Positions 1 to 8,316 of a stretch of DNA of 64,000 nucleotides are shown in pieces. Where the stretch lies: positions 4,694,501 to 4,758,500 of the forward strand of contig NZ_CP152002.1 in assembly GCF_038595055.1 (NCBI RefSeq). Reading direction: 5' to 3'. This DNA is from Paenibacillus sp. FSL R7-0345. Its GTDB lineage: Bacteria > Bacillota > Bacilli > Paenibacillales > Paenibacillaceae. The stretch's first letter is position 1; every line of letters starts with the position of its first letter. Both the position numbers and the translations under genes were made by a program. The notes under the pieces are model-generated. The model was not told where the DNA came from, did not search any database, and saw nothing but the letters and a program-made list of their open reading frames with translations.

Positions 1-490
1 AGCGCCGCTGCAGCGTAATGATAATATCCCGTACAGCCGCGCCGGTCGGTGAAGTTACAACCCCGACAACGCGCGGAAAGCGCGGCAGCGGACGTTTGCG
101 GTCCGCTGCGAACAGCCCTTCCTGCTCCAGCTTCCGCTTCAGCTGCTCGTAAGCCATATACAGGCTGCCGATGCCGTCAGGCTGCATATGGGTCGCATAG
201 AACTGGTACTGCCCGTCCCGTTCATATACCGTTACATTGCCTCTGGCTATAACCTTGGTCCCTTCCTTCGGAACAAAGGGCAGCCGCTGGTTATGCGAGG
301 CGAACATGATCGACTTGATCCGGCTGCTCTCATCCTTCAGCGTAAAGTACATATGCCCGCTGCCGTGATGCGTGAAGTTGGAGATTTCCCCGCGGACCCA
401 TACATCCGACAGGAGCACATCTGAATCCAGCTTCATCCGGATATATTTGTTCAGATCCTTGATGGATAAAACTTGCCGTTCTGCCGCCAT
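1..490 (-). CDS. xseA: Exodeoxyribonuclease VII large subunit, N-terminal part (cut by window edge)
   Basis: The first 163 residues are visible and the gene runs off the left edge. The N-terminus has the OB-fold typical of XseA, with a VWVRGEISNF stretch and a HMYFTLKDESSRIKSIMF segment, followed by the start of the catalytic region (FPRVVGVVTSPTGAAVRDI). With XseB the enzyme degrades single-stranded DNA to oligonucleotides. The ATG at 490 lies 9 bases after the folD stop and is preceded by a GGAATAGGAAC ribosome site, so it is co-transcribed with nusB-folD. The nusB-folD-xseA order matches B. subtilis. The assignment is firm; completeness of the C-terminus cannot be judged. Confidence 0.93.
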   Translation of the reverse strand, partial: MAAERQVLSIKDLNKYIRMKLDSDVLLSDVWVRGEISNFTHHGSGHMYFTLKDESSRIKSIMFASHNQRLPFVPKEGTKVIARGNVTVYERDGQYQFYATHMQPDGIGSLYMAYEQLKRKLEQEGLFAADRKRPLPRFPRVVGVVTSPTGAAVRDIIITLQRR

Positions 491-499
491 AAGCAGTTC

Positions 500-1357
500 C
501 TATTCCAGGCCGCGGCGGCGTTTGGCCGCAATCAGCGTGTTGCTCATCAGCATGGTAATGGTCATCGGGCCTACGCCGCCAGGTACAGGTGTAATGTATC
601 CGGCAACTTCCCGCGCGCTCTCATAGTCCACATCTCCGGCAAGCTTCCCGGAATCCAGCCGGTTCATCCCGACATCGATGACAACGGCGCCCGGCTTCAC
701 GTATGAGCCGTCGATGAAATTAGCCCGCCCAATCGCTACTACCAGAATGTCCGCCTGACGGCAGATTTCGGCCATATTCGCTGTACGGGAGTGGCACATG
801 GTTACGGTAGCATTCTCACGCTGCAGCAGCAGGGAGACCGGCTTGCCGACAATGTTGCTGCGGCCGATTACTACGGCATGCTTGCCGGCAATACCGGTGC
901 CTGTCCGCTTGATCAGCTCAATACAGCCCGCAGGTGTACAAGGCAACAGGCTGTCATCACCGATAACAAGGTTGCCGACATTGATCGGATGGAAACCGTC
1001 CACATCCTTCTCCACAGCAATGGCATCGATAACCGCCTTCTCCTCGATATGCTTAGGCAGCGGAAGTTGTACGAGAATACCGTCAATATCATTACGGCTG
1101 TTCAGCTCTGCTACCAGGGCGAGCAGCTCCTCCTGGGTTGTGTCTGCATCGAGTCTGTGCACTTCCGAGTGGAAGCCAAGCTCTGTGCTGGATTTCTCCT
1201 TGTTCCGCACATAGACCTGGGACGCCGGATCTTCACCGACCAGAACGACAGCAAGACCAGGCTTTACGCCGTGCTCTGCCAGGTCTTTCACCTGCTGTGC
1301 GATGTCAATACGAATTTCTTCGGATACCTGTTTACCGCTGATGATTGCTGCTGTCAT
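500..1357 (-). CDS. folD: Bifunctional methylenetetrahydrofolate dehydrogenase / cyclohydrolase FolD
   Basis: A 285-residue protein of normal FolD length. It shows the substrate-site YVRNKEKSS segment with the catalytic lysine, the GILVQLPLP signature, and the NADP-binding motif VVIGRSNIVGKP, ending in the PVPGGVGPMT signature. It interconverts 5,10-methylene-THF, methenyl-THF and 10-formyl-THF in the cytosol, feeding purine and formyl-methionine synthesis. It sits between nusB and xseA on the minus strand. The 109 bases separating it from nusB contain no convincing terminator, so one transcript is likely. Confidence 0.97.
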   Translation of the reverse strand: MTAAIISGKQVSEEIRIDIAQQVKDLAEHGVKPGLAVVLVGEDPASQVYVRNKEKSSTELGFHSEVHRLDADTTQEELLALVAELNSRNDIDGILVQLPLPKHIEEKAVIDAIAVEKDVDGFHPINVGNLVIGDDSLLPCTPAGCIELIKRTGTGIAGKHAVVIGRSNIVGKPVSLLLQRENATVTMCHSRTANMAEICRQADILVVAIGRANFIDGSYVKPGAVVIDVGMNRLDSGKLAGDVDYESAREVAGYITPVPGGVGPMTITMLMSNTLIAAKRRRGLE

Positions 1358-1466
1358 GTAAGTCTCTCCCCTTTTATCTACTCTAGAAGTGTGATTAAAA
1401 CACGATGGCTGGTATTACGGGCTACTGCTTGTCTGCTGTTAGAGTCCTTTTTTTAAAAAAGCTGGC

Positions 1467-1916
1467 TTACAGCTCGCTTTTCAGCTTATCGATTTCCTGG
1501 ATCATTTTGCCGAGCACACCGTTCACGAATTTGCCGGAATCCTCTGTGCCGAAATGCTTGGCCAGATCAATCGCTTCGTTGACCGCAACCTTGGCAGGCA
1601 CATCGTCAGCGAAGACCATTTCAAAAGTAGCCAGGCGCAGGATCTGCCGGTCTACCCGGGACAGACGGCTCATCTGCCAGCCCTTAAGGTAATGCTCCAG
1701 CATATCGTCGATAGCCACCTTGTGCTCCCATACGCCGTTCACATGCAGCACGACATAAGCCTTCAGTTCAACCTCATCCGTAATAACATGCTCGCTTTCA
1801 TTCTCTTCGGATGCCTCCGCGATCAGCATTTCTACCGCTTCCGCACTATCCACATCGTTCATTTCCATCTGGTACAGGCTCTGTACAATAATCTCTCTCG
1901 CTAAACGTCTCTTCAT
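1467..1916 (-). CDS. nusB: Transcription antitermination factor NusB
   Basis: A 149-residue all-helical protein that starts MKRRLAREIIVQSLYQME and contains the family segments LSRVDRQILRLATFEM and VAVNEAIDLAKHFGTEDSGKFVNGVLGK. NusB pairs with NusE (S10) on boxA RNA and promotes antitermination in rRNA operons. The ATG at 1916 has an AGGAGG site just upstream. It is first in the nusB-folD-xseA transcript, with a good sigma-A promoter 30-60 bases upstream. In B. subtilis the asp23-like gene directly precedes nusB; here a strong terminator separates the two units. Confidence 0.97.
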   Translation of the reverse strand: MKRRLAREIIVQSLYQMEMNDVDSAEAVEMLIAEASEENESEHVITDEVELKAYVVLHVNGVWEHKVAIDDMLEHYLKGWQMSRLSRVDRQILRLATFEMVFADDVPAKVAVNEAIDLAKHFGTEDSGKFVNGVLGKMIQEIDKLKSEL

Positions 1917-1944
1917 GTGTTCCTCCTACAATCTTATCTCGCAT

Positions 1945-1973
1945 TTTATATCGTAAAGCATTGTTTCCGGCAA
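1945..1973 (-). promoter_or_regulatory. Sigma-A type promoter for nusB-folD-xseA
   Basis: On the minus strand TTGCCG (1973-1968) and TATAAA (1950-1945) are separated by exactly 17 bases, and the nusB ATG follows about 30 bases further with an AGGAGG site. The match is by eye to the sigma-A consensus. Confidence 0.6.
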
Positions 1974-2030
1974 ATCATTCATTACAGTGCAATCACAATT
2001 ATTCTCAGCATAAAACCGTCTGCTTTATCC

Positions 2031-2117
2031 CTAATTGTATTTCGTACAGTCAAAAACCGGCCGGGGCTGTACCGGGGTTCATATGTCGGTATCTAATTGT
2101 ACGAAATACAGTTAAAC
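2031..2117. repeat. Inverted pair of a 24-bp palindrome-like motif around a GC-rich hairpin
   Basis: The motif TGTATTTCGTACA (2036-2048) recurs as its exact reverse complement (2098-2110), flanked by TAAT on one side and CAGT on the other. The 50 bases between contain ACCGG...CCGG(G)GT pairs and can form an inner hairpin. The same motif, slightly changed, occurs four times at 31281-31469. It lies in the 309-bp space between nusB and the DUF2273 gene, upstream of the nusB promoter. Confidence 0.6.
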
Positions 2118-2140
2118 GGATTGTAGGTCCATCCAGTAAC

Positions 2141-2227
2141 CAAAAAAACCGCACAGCCCTCACCCGGCAGGCCAGATAACGCAAAAGAAACGGGTTCCAG
2201 GCTCCGGGAGAAAGGCTATCGCGGTTC
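2141..2227 (-). terminator. Intrinsic terminator after the DUF2273 gene
   Basis: Read on the minus strand, AACCGC directly after the stop codon pairs with GCGGTT, with inner pairs of GCC with GGC and CCCGG with CCGGG, followed by seven T (2147-2141). It closes the asp23-amaP-DUF2273 unit. Confidence 0.7.
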
Positions 2228-2459
2228 ATTTGAAGGGACGCCAGCGTCCGGACAGCCGCTCCACCAGCTCCTGCCATACAAACAGGGGCGGCTGCGCCGT
2301 ATCCTTTCTTTTGCCAAGCGTATATCCGATGAACACTACCAGTGCAAAGAACAGCATATCCCAAAAACCGCTAATCAGATAAATCAGGCCAAGCACAATA
2401 CCGAAGGTAACTCCGGCGATTCTGCCCCCGTGACTTTCCCATACTTCTTTCCAGGGCAT
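2226..2459 (-). CDS. DUF2273 small membrane protein
   Basis: A 77-residue protein with two hydrophobic segments (about residues 13-31 and 33-47) and a charged C-terminus, matching the DUF2273 family that accompanies Asp23/AmaP genes in Gram-positive bacteria. Function is unknown; a role at the cell envelope beside AmaP is inferred from context. ATG 2459 follows a GAGGTGAG site and is 15 bases from the amaP stop. It is the last gene before a strong terminator. Confidence 0.8.
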   Translation of the reverse strand: MPWKEVWESHGGRIAGVTFGIVLGLIYLISGFWDMLFFALVVFIGYTLGKRKDTAQPPLFVWQELVERLSGRWRPFK

Positions 2460-2474
2460 AAGGGAAACTCACCT

Positions 2475-3023
2475 CTATTCCACTCGACTTTTGAAGCTTG
2501 GAGACTGTGTGAGGTTGGCAATATAGACCGAAACGTCTGCAACCGGAATTCCGGTCGTCTCCTGCACGAAATCATGCACCTGACGCTGAACCTCATTAGT
2601 CAGCAGCGGGAGCGAATGCTCGCCGTCCACTACCGCACGGATCATAATCTCAAGTCCGGCCTGCGACACGCGGATACGCGACTTCAGGTCCCGGATCCCC
2701 TTGACCTTCCCTGCTGCCTTCAGGCTCAGGTTCTCAATGGTTTCCATGGAAATCTGAATGTCCCCGTACTCCGTACGCTGGTCCACCGACGGCTGGGAGG
2801 CCCGGTCACGGCGCAGAGAGATATAGAAGAAGCGGATGCTGAGCAGAAACAGAACGACTGCCACTGCAATGGCTGCAATGTAGGCGGCCGGACCGTCCTG
2901 AATCTCCACCGTATCCGGTATTGCGCCGCTCAGGAGGAGAATGGCAATTACAGATAATATTCCGATGCTTAGGCTGTAGATAAACAGCAGAAGCCTGTCC
3001 AAAATTTTTGCCACTGGTCTCAT
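2475..3023 (-). CDS. amaP: Alkaline shock response membrane anchor protein AmaP
   Basis: A 182-residue protein with two N-terminal membrane helices (about 7-30 and 45-65) and a cytosolic Asp23-like domain (about 80-180). AmaP family members tether Asp23 to the membrane. The start is uncertain: ATG 3023 lies only 2 bases from the AAGGAGG site, whereas GTG at 3014 (giving MAKILDRLLLF...) has a spacing of 11. The gene lies between asp23 and the DUF2273 gene, as expected for this three-gene module. Confidence 0.85.
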   Translation of the reverse strand: MRPVAKILDRLLLFIYSLSIGILSVIAILLLSGAIPDTVEIQDGPAAYIAAIAVAVVLFLLSIRFFYISLRRDRASQPSVDQRTEYGDIQISMETIENLSLKAAGKVKGIRDLKSRIRVSQAGLEIMIRAVVDGEHSLPLLTNEVQRQVHDFVQETTGIPVADVSVYIANLTQSPSFKSRVE

Positions 3024-3040
3024 AACCTCCTTAAATTAGA

Positions 3041-3071
3041 GTAAACCCTCGACGGTGCTGTCGGGGGTTTA
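3041..3071 (-). terminator. Hairpin between asp23 and amaP, possible attenuator
   Basis: TAAACCCTCGAC (3041-3052) pairs with GTCGGGGGTTTA (3060-3071). On the minus strand it follows the asp23 stop and is followed only by a weak T tract before the amaP ribosome site, so partial termination or mRNA protection is likely, giving more Asp23 than AmaP. Confidence 0.5.
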
Positions 3072-3088
3072 TAGATAAACGAGGGCCC

Positions 3089-3505
3089 TTATTTCACGCG
3101 GTGAACCGCTTCTGTATCTTCACTCTTGTCCGTGCTTACGGTAGTTTTGAACTGAACGTCATGGACATGCACATTCACTTCCACTACAGTCAGACCAGTC
3201 ATAGTCTCGATGGAACGCTTGACATTACGCTGAATCTCTCCGGCTACTTCCGGAATACGGTTGCCGTACTCGATAATTACGGAGACATCAACGGCAGCTT
3301 CACGTTGTCCAACCTCTACCTTTACTCCTTTGGACAGGTTCTTGCGGCCGAGCAGCTCCACAATTCCTCCGGCGAATCCGCCGCTCATGCCGGCCACGCC
3401 TCTGACTTCCACGGTAGCCAAACCTGCGATAACCTCGATTACTTCCGGAGCAATCTGGATCTCGCCGATCTCCGTACGTTCGAATTCCGTCGGCAATGTA
3501 CTCAT
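3089..3505 (-). CDS. Asp23/Gls24 family envelope stress response protein
   Basis: A 138-residue cytosolic protein of the Asp23 (YqhY/YloU) family, with the family stretch GEIQIAPEVIEVIAGLATVEVRGVAGMSGG and the repeat-like segment EVAGEIQRNVKRSIETMTGLTVVEVNVHV. I start at ATG 3505 (MSTLPTEFERTE); the frame extends to a TTG at 3526 that has no ribosome site. The neighbours are its membrane anchor AmaP downstream and accC upstream. In B. subtilis the homologous yqhY likewise follows accC and affects fatty-acid metabolism, so an envelope or lipid link is plausible. Confidence 0.87.
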   Translation of the reverse strand: MSTLPTEFERTEIGEIQIAPEVIEVIAGLATVEVRGVAGMSGGFAGGIVELLGRKNLSKGVKVEVGQREAAVDVSVIIEYGNRIPEVAGEIQRNVKRSIETMTGLTVVEVNVHVHDVQFKTTVSTDKSEDTEAVHRVK

Positions 3506-3622
3506 CTTGGACTTCAACCCTTTCAATAAAAAAGTTGTTCAATATTTATAACGGAGAGCACGTCTCTTATTAAACATACTATATCATTTGCCGAACTTTA
3601 TGACAAACAATGAGAATCCGTC

Positions 3623-4966
3623 CTAAATTTCATACTCTTCCAGGAACTTGATATCAAAATTCCCGTCCAGGAATACCGGATGCTCCAGCAGCTTCTGGTG
3701 GAACGGGATCGTGGTATGTATACCTTCCACAGCAAATTCAGCCAGCGCCCGCTTCATCTTCGCCACTGCCTCCTGGCGCGTCGGCGCCCAGACGATCAGC
3801 TTGGCAATCATCGAATCATAGAAAGGTGAGATTGTATAGCCGGGATAAGCCCCGCTGTCCACACGTACACCCAGTCCGCCCGGAGGTAGGTAAAAGCCGA
3901 TTTTGCCAGGTGAAGGCATAAAGTTCTTGTCCGGATCTTCGGCATTAATGCGGCACTCAATCGACCAGCCGTTGATCACGATATCCTCCTGGGTAAAGGA
4001 GAGCGGATTGCCTTCTGCCACCGAGATCATTTCCTTGATCAGATCCACGCCGGTAACCATCTCTGTTACCGGATGTTCAACCTGGATTCTGGTGTTCATC
4101 TCCATGAAGTAGAACTGTCCGTCAGGGCCCAGCAGAAACTCCAGCGTACCTGCTCCGGAGTAATTCACGGCCTGCGCTGCACGTACAGCCGCCTGGCCCA
4201 TCGCTTCACGGATCTCCGGCGTCAGCACGGAACACGGAGCTTCTTCGACCAGCTTCTGGCGGCGGCGCTGCACGGAGCAGTCACGTTCGCCCAGATGGAC
4301 GACATTACCATGATTATCTGCGATAATCTGAATTTCCACATGCTTCATTCCGGTCAGGAATTTCTCCAGGTAGACACCGCCATTGCCGAAGGCCTTCTGA
4401 GCTTCCTGCTGGGCAGCGGTAATCTGCTTCACCAGGGATTCCTCATCTTCAGCGATCCGGATGCCCTTGCCTCCGCCGCCTGCAGTAGCCTTGATAATGA
4501 TCGGGTAGCCGATGTCACGGCCCAGCATAACAGCCTCCTCCACATCGCCCACCAGCCCGTCAGAGCCCGGAATAACCGGAACACCGGCCAGCTTCATGGT
4601 GTCCTTAGCTACAGCCTTGTCCCCCATCCGGGTAATGGCATCCGGGGAAGGACCGATAAAGGTGATATTGCAGGATCCGCAGATTTCGGCGAAATCGGCA
4701 TTTTCAGCCAAAAATCCGTATCCGGGATGAATGGCATCGCACTCCGTTAAGGTAGCGACACTCATAATATTGGTAAAGTTCAGATAACTGTCCTTCGACA
4801 GCATCGGACCGATACAGTAAGCCTCATCTGCCAGCCGGACATGCAGTGAATCCCGGTCAGGCTCCGAATAGACCGCGACGGTGGAAATGCCCATTTCGCG
4901 GCAGGCTCTAATGATGCGCACCGCGATTTCACCGCGGTTGGCAATCAGCACTTTTTGAATGTTCAT
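3623..4966 (-). CDS. accC: Acetyl-CoA carboxylase, biotin carboxylase subunit
   Basis: A 447-residue protein of standard length. It contains the N-terminal IANRGEIAVRIIRACRE signature, the ATP-grasp glycine-rich loop TAGGGGKGIRI (about 163-173), and the catalytic MEMNTRIQVEHPVTE segment. It carboxylates biotin on AccB using ATP and bicarbonate, the first step of fatty acid synthesis. It lies 60 bases downstream of accB, so the two form a unit. Confidence 0.97.
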   Translation of the reverse strand: MNIQKVLIANRGEIAVRIIRACREMGISTVAVYSEPDRDSLHVRLADEAYCIGPMLSKDSYLNFTNIMSVATLTECDAIHPGYGFLAENADFAEICGSCNITFIGPSPDAITRMGDKAVAKDTMKLAGVPVIPGSDGLVGDVEEAVMLGRDIGYPIIIKATAGGGGKGIRIAEDEESLVKQITAAQQEAQKAFGNGGVYLEKFLTGMKHVEIQIIADNHGNVVHLGERDCSVQRRRQKLVEEAPCSVLTPEIREAMGQAAVRAAQAVNYSGAGTLEFLLGPDGQFYFMEMNTRIQVEHPVTEMVTGVDLIKEMISVAEGNPLSFTQEDIVINGWSIECRINAEDPDKNFMPSPGKIGFYLPPGGLGVRVDSGAYPGYTISPFYDSMIAKLIVWAPTRQEAVAKMKRALAEFAVEGIHTTIPFHQKLLEHPVFLDGNFDIKFLEEYEI

Positions 4967-5026
4967 GCGTTTCCTCCCAAAGTTTAACGAGGCCAGCTAG
5001 CTCCTCTTGTTCTAGTACTGCGGCAA

Positions 5027-5536
5027 TTACTCCGGCTTTACCAGAAACAGCGGCTGGCCGTATTCTACAAGCTGGCCGTTCTCGGCAAGCACAGACACGA
5101 TTTCGCCTCTTACTTCCGCTTCCAGCTCATTCATCAGCTTCATCGCTTCGATGATGCAGACGGTCGATTTCTCATTTACACGGTCCCCTACCTTAACAAA
5201 GGACGGGGATTCCGGAGAAGCGGCACTATAGAAGGTTCCTACCATTGGAGATACAATTTTATGTAATGCTCCTTCGGCAGGGGAAGACTGCGGCTGTAAT
5301 GCAGCCGGGATCTCACTTGGGGCCGTAGGTGCAACGTGCTGCGGGCTGAGCGGCTGTGGTGCTGGCGTAAAGGGATAGACATAAGGAGCCGCCTGGATTG
5401 CATTGCCATCAGCTTCAGCGCGATCCGGTTTACGTATAGCCAGCTTCATTCCTTCGCTTTCAATCTCCAGCTCATGTACGGAGGAGGTCTGGTCCAGCAA
5501 TGTAATCAATTCCTTAATCTCGCTTAACTTGAACAT
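5027..5536 (-). CDS. accB: Acetyl-CoA carboxylase biotin carboxyl carrier protein
   Basis: A 169-residue protein with a C-terminal biotinyl domain; Lys133 in the EAMKLMNE motif is the biotinylation site. Residues about 50-90 are a Pro/Ala/Gln-rich flexible linker, as is usual in AccB. ATG 5536 follows a GAAGGAGTG site. It carries carboxybiotin between AccC and the carboxyltransferase. It begins the accB-accC unit, with a possible promoter near 5666-5693. Confidence 0.96.
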   Translation of the reverse strand: MFKLSEIKELITLLDQTSSVHELEIESEGMKLAIRKPDRAEADGNAIQAAPYVYPFTPAPQPLSPQHVAPTAPSEIPAALQPQSSPAEGALHKIVSPMVGTFYSAASPESPSFVKVGDRVNEKSTVCIIEAMKLMNELEAEVRGEIVSVLAENGQLVEYGQPLFLVKPE

Positions 5537-5611
5537 TTAATCGTTCACTCCTTCAGCTTTCTCTCGAAGTTACTTTTCTGGTACGGATAAGTTGAAACGG
5601 TTACGCCGTCC

Positions 5612-5711
5612 TTAAAAGGACGCTATTCGTTTCTGCGAAAAAGATAAGGATAGAGGATAGTGTGAAATATATCCTTTCTTATCTTTCAAGCAAAAAACGG
5701 CCTCACCGTTT
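5612..5711. repeat. Intergenic hairpin element of the GGACGYTAT family (copy 1)
   Basis: The segment TTAAAAGGACGCTATTCGTTT (split here as TTAAAAGGACG + CTATTCGTTT, 5612-5632) resembles TTAAAGGACG + TTATCCGTTT at 27569-27588. Next to it is a stem of AAAGATAAG (5640-5648) with CTTATCTTT (5678-5686), enclosed by CGTTT/AAACG. A small second hairpin AAACGG/CCGTTT lies at 5695-5711. The element fills much of the 325-bp space between spoIIIAH and accB and would lie in the accB leader. Confidence 0.45.
5666..5693 (-). promoter_or_regulatory. Possible sigma-A promoter of accB-accC
   Basis: On the minus strand TTGCTT (5693-5688) and TATATT (5671-5666) are 16 bases apart, about 130 bases upstream of the accB start. 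It overlaps the hairpin element described above, so the reading is tentative. Confidence 0.35.
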
Positions 5712-5802
5712 CTCTTTTGAAGCATAGCTTCAGGGATAACGCAAATCTGAGGTCGCTTTCATCATGATAACTTTATGTATTATATCACAAACGCTAGAAA
5801 TG

Positions 5803-5833
5803 GAAAGAGCCCGGGACTCACCCGGGCTCTTTC
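5803..5833 (-). terminator. Terminator of the spoIIIA operon
   Basis: A perfect 13-bp stem, GAAAGAGCCCGGG (5803-5815) with CCCGGGCTCTTTC (5821-5833), loop of five, about 30 bases after the spoIIIAH stop and followed on the minus strand by a T-rich tail. It separates the sporulation operon from accBC. Confidence 0.8.
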
Positions 5834-5861
5834 GGCATTATCTGCTTTTTTATGCTGGAAA

Positions 5862-6758
5862 TTATTGCTCAGATACATATTGGACGCGGATTTTGTCCTG
5901 GGTAACGCTCAGTTCCTTCATCACCAGATCCACAATGCCTACGGCCTGCTTCACATCCAGCTTCTCGCTGAGTACAACCACTGTGTAGCTGTTCCCGGTT
6001 TCCTCCTTGACGATAGCCTCACCATATTTCTGCTGGAGCTGGGTTTCGATATCGCTGATTTTGGATTCTTTTTCCTCAAGCTTGCCGAGCTGCTCCTGGG
6101 CAACTGCATTCTCGGCCGGTGTCTTGCTCATATCGTTGATCTGGGCGATCAGGTCATTGTAATTCTTCAGGTTCTGCTGGTCGCGTTCGAACAGGTAGTT
6201 GGTGAACATACTGCTTGCAGAAGCGCTCTGTGCGGCTACTTCCTTCAGGATTTCATCATCGCCCTTGGCTGGCGTGCCTTCAGTGGAAGCTGTGGCACTG
6301 TCTGCAGAGGTGTCAGCTGCTGCTTTATCACTGCTTGACGCTGTCTGCTCACCGGCTGTTTTGTCCGTTACGGCAGCAGTATCTTCCTTGGCGCTGTCCG
6401 TGCTGCTCTTATCCGGTGCAGCCGCCGTTTCGCTGCCGGCTGTGTCCGGAGCCGGGTCAGTGACAGCCGCTGCTGCAGCATCTTCAGCTGCAGTGTTTTC
6501 TGTTGCAGCCGCTGCTTCAGAACCGGCATCCGTGCTGAGTGCGCCCTGAGTATCCACTTCATTGATAACCAGGCCGTTGTCAAGCACTGTGGAATCCGCT
6601 GTACCTGTGCCGTTATTCGCACTGTCTACCTGGATGGTACCTGCGGTTTCCTTGGGAATGGAGGCCCCGGTGTCTTCAGTGAATAAGTAGTAAGCCGACA
6701 GCACCACCATCAAGCTGAGCATGGAAACCAACCAAATCGTTTGTCTTTTGCCCTTCAT
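5862..6758 (-). CDS. spoIIIAH: Stage III sporulation protein AH
   Basis: A 298-residue protein with one N-terminal membrane helix (about 7-26) and a C-terminal YscJ/FliF-like ring-building domain (about 185-298). SpoIIIAH spans the outer forespore membrane and binds SpoIIQ, forming the channel that joins mother cell and forespore. The family is usually near 210-230 residues; the excess here is a low-complexity Ala/Thr/Asp/Ser linker at about residues 40-165. ATG 6758 follows AGGAGG. It is the last gene of the operon. Confidence 0.93.
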   Translation of the reverse strand: MKGKRQTIWLVSMLSLMVVLSAYYLFTEDTGASIPKETAGTIQVDSANNGTGTADSTVLDNGLVINEVDTQGALSTDAGSEAAAATENTAAEDAAAAAVTDPAPDTAGSETAAAPDKSSTDSAKEDTAAVTDKTAGEQTASSSDKAAADTSADSATASTEGTPAKGDDEILKEVAAQSASASSMFTNYLFERDQQNLKNYNDLIAQINDMSKTPAENAVAQEQLGKLEEKESKISDIETQLQQKYGEAIVKEETGNSYTVVVLSEKLDVKQAVGIVDLVMKELSVTQDKIRVQYVSEQ

Positions 6759-6805
6759 TTTTGTTTCCTCCTAAAAATAATATTGGATTTATGTGATTTG
6801 TCCGC

Positions 6806-7447
6806 CTATTCCTGCTTGCGCGGCACGACGGAAATACGGTAGCTCGGAACATTCAGGCCTTTCTGGATGGCCTCTTCAATCAATCCGCGGACAACCTTGT
6901 TTTCCGCGCCTTTGGCTACAACGAGCACGCCGCGTACTTGCGGCTTGATCCGTTTTGTAATGATCGGGGTCTCATCACCTGACTGGCTGTAAGTGACAAT
7001 TTCACCGTCCCTGGTGTATTGCGTAGTATGCCGCTTGCCGCCGCTGGCATCGGTCTCTTCACTGAGCTGCTGCGAATCATTCATATTCCGCGTCACAACG
7101 ATTTCCTCTGTAGACTCTACAGTAACCATGATGTCCACCGTTCCGACACCGACGATTTTCTCCAGGATTTCCTTGGTGCGTTCCTCCATCGCCTGCTCAA
7201 TACTGTCAAACGTGCCGGAGTTATTAAGATCCCCCTGCTGCAGTGTGGTCTGCGAAGACTCAACAGCCGGCGGTTCCCGCCCCGTATTCTCGCTGTCGAG
7301 CTTCTTCACGTTCACGAAGGAGTTGAACAGCATGATTGCCACACCCAGCAGTCCCAAAATGATCAGCCAGCGGAAGGTATGACTCCTTTTCGGACTGCCG
7401 GAGCCCCCGCCTGCCCATTGCTCCAGCTTTTTTAACCAGTTGGCCAC
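6806..7447 (-). CDS. spoIIIAG: Stage III sporulation protein AG
   Basis: A 213-residue protein with one membrane helix (about 26-44) and a periplasm-facing domain that, in B. subtilis, forms the large ring of the feeding-tube channel. The C-terminal segment VRGVLVVAKGAENKVVRGLIEEAIQKGLNVPSYRISV (given here only as its start VRGVLVVAKGA and end PSYRISVVPR) is typical. It begins at GTG 7447 after a GGGGGAATAAGAA site. The gene lies between spoIIIAF and spoIIIAH. Confidence 0.94.
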   Translation of the reverse strand: MANWLKKLEQWAGGGSGSPKRSHTFRWLIILGLLGVAIMLFNSFVNVKKLDSENTGREPPAVESSQTTLQQGDLNNSGTFDSIEQAMEERTKEILEKIVGVGTVDIMVTVESTEEIVVTRNMNDSQQLSEETDASGGKRHTTQYTRDGEIVTYSQSGDETPIITKRIKPQVRGVLVVAKGAENKVVRGLIEEAIQKGLNVPSYRISVVPRKQE

Positions 7448-7478
7448 TTCTTATTCCCCCCTCATCAATAACGCTGCC

Positions 7479-8261
7479 TCAGGATTTACCGCTGCCTGCC
7501 GGGCTGCCCGAGACCCGGATGATTCCGTGTTCCAGATTCCAGTTTGCCTCCAGCAGCTTTATAATTTCATCCGCCTCTGCCTCCTGCCCGCCAGCTCCGG
7601 CACCGGACGCCCCGTCTGCTGATCCGGCTGTCACTTCCTGTACCGCGCCGCCAGTACCTTCGCCGATCTGCACCTGCACAGGCTCCACCGGTTCAATCCG
7701 GATCGGTTCACTTCCTGTAGAACTGCCGTCTGAGGTCCCTGTTCCTGCTCCGGTGCTGCCGGCCTGACCCGCTGCAGCTGAAGCCGGCAGGGACACGTTA
7801 ACCGCGGTAATTACAGGAACGGCTTCGCCGCCGGAGCCGGATGCTTCGCTCAGCCCGAGCTTCACGGTCACCTTGACTCCCTGCAGCCCTGTGCTGCCGG
7901 TGACCTGCTCCCGCATCTGGCCGGCTACTTCCTCCGCAGCCAGCTGCAGGCTTTGCTCCTTCGCCCCTGCGGCCAGCAGCCGCCCGTCCGCCAGAATCTG
8001 CTCCAGCTCCCCGGCGCCCTGGCCTGCACCGGAGAACAGTCCGCCCTGCTGTTCCTGCTGTCCCAGCGCCACGCTCAGCTCCTTTGCGGCATCCCCTTTC
8101 AGCAGGGAGACAATCGGGCTGAGCATTGTCAGCAGGACCAGCAGGCTGAGTACCAGCCTGGCGTAGCGCTCCATCGACTTGCCCGGGAGCAGCATTTCTA
8201 CAAAGGCAGCCATCAGGACTACCAGAATGAGCTCACGCAGCCAATCGCCTAACCAGCTCAT
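7479..8261 (-). CDS. spoIIIAF: Stage III sporulation protein AF
   Basis: A 260-residue protein with two N-terminal membrane helices (about 8-28 and 35-56) and a soluble C-terminal domain with Gly/Ala/Ser-rich stretches (about 150-240). I start at ATG 8261 (MSWLGDWLREL), which has an AGGGG site and matches the B. subtilis start MSFLTEWL; an in-frame ATG at 8291 is less likely. Part of the SpoIIIA channel complex in the mother-cell membrane. It is longer than the B. subtilis protein because of the low-complexity region. Confidence 0.9.
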   Translation of the reverse strand: MSWLGDWLRELILVVLMAAFVEMLLPGKSMERYARLVLSLLVLLTMLSPIVSLLKGDAAKELSVALGQQEQQGGLFSGAGQGAGELEQILADGRLLAAGAKEQSLQLAAEEVAGQMREQVTGSTGLQGVKVTVKLGLSEASGSGGEAVPVITAVNVSLPASAAAGQAGSTGAGTGTSDGSSTGSEPIRIEPVEPVQVQIGEGTGGAVQEVTAGSADGASGAGAGGQEAEADEIIKLLEANWNLEHGIIRVSGSPAGSGKS

Positions 8262-8316
8262 ATTCTTAACCCCCTGGACGTTAGTAGGCATCCGCTTTTT
8301 TCCCGTCCCGCAGGCC

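Noticed and set aside
1358..1466. Terminator between nusB and folD
   Set aside because: A T run and an A run are present (near 1448-1460) but there is no stable stem next to them.
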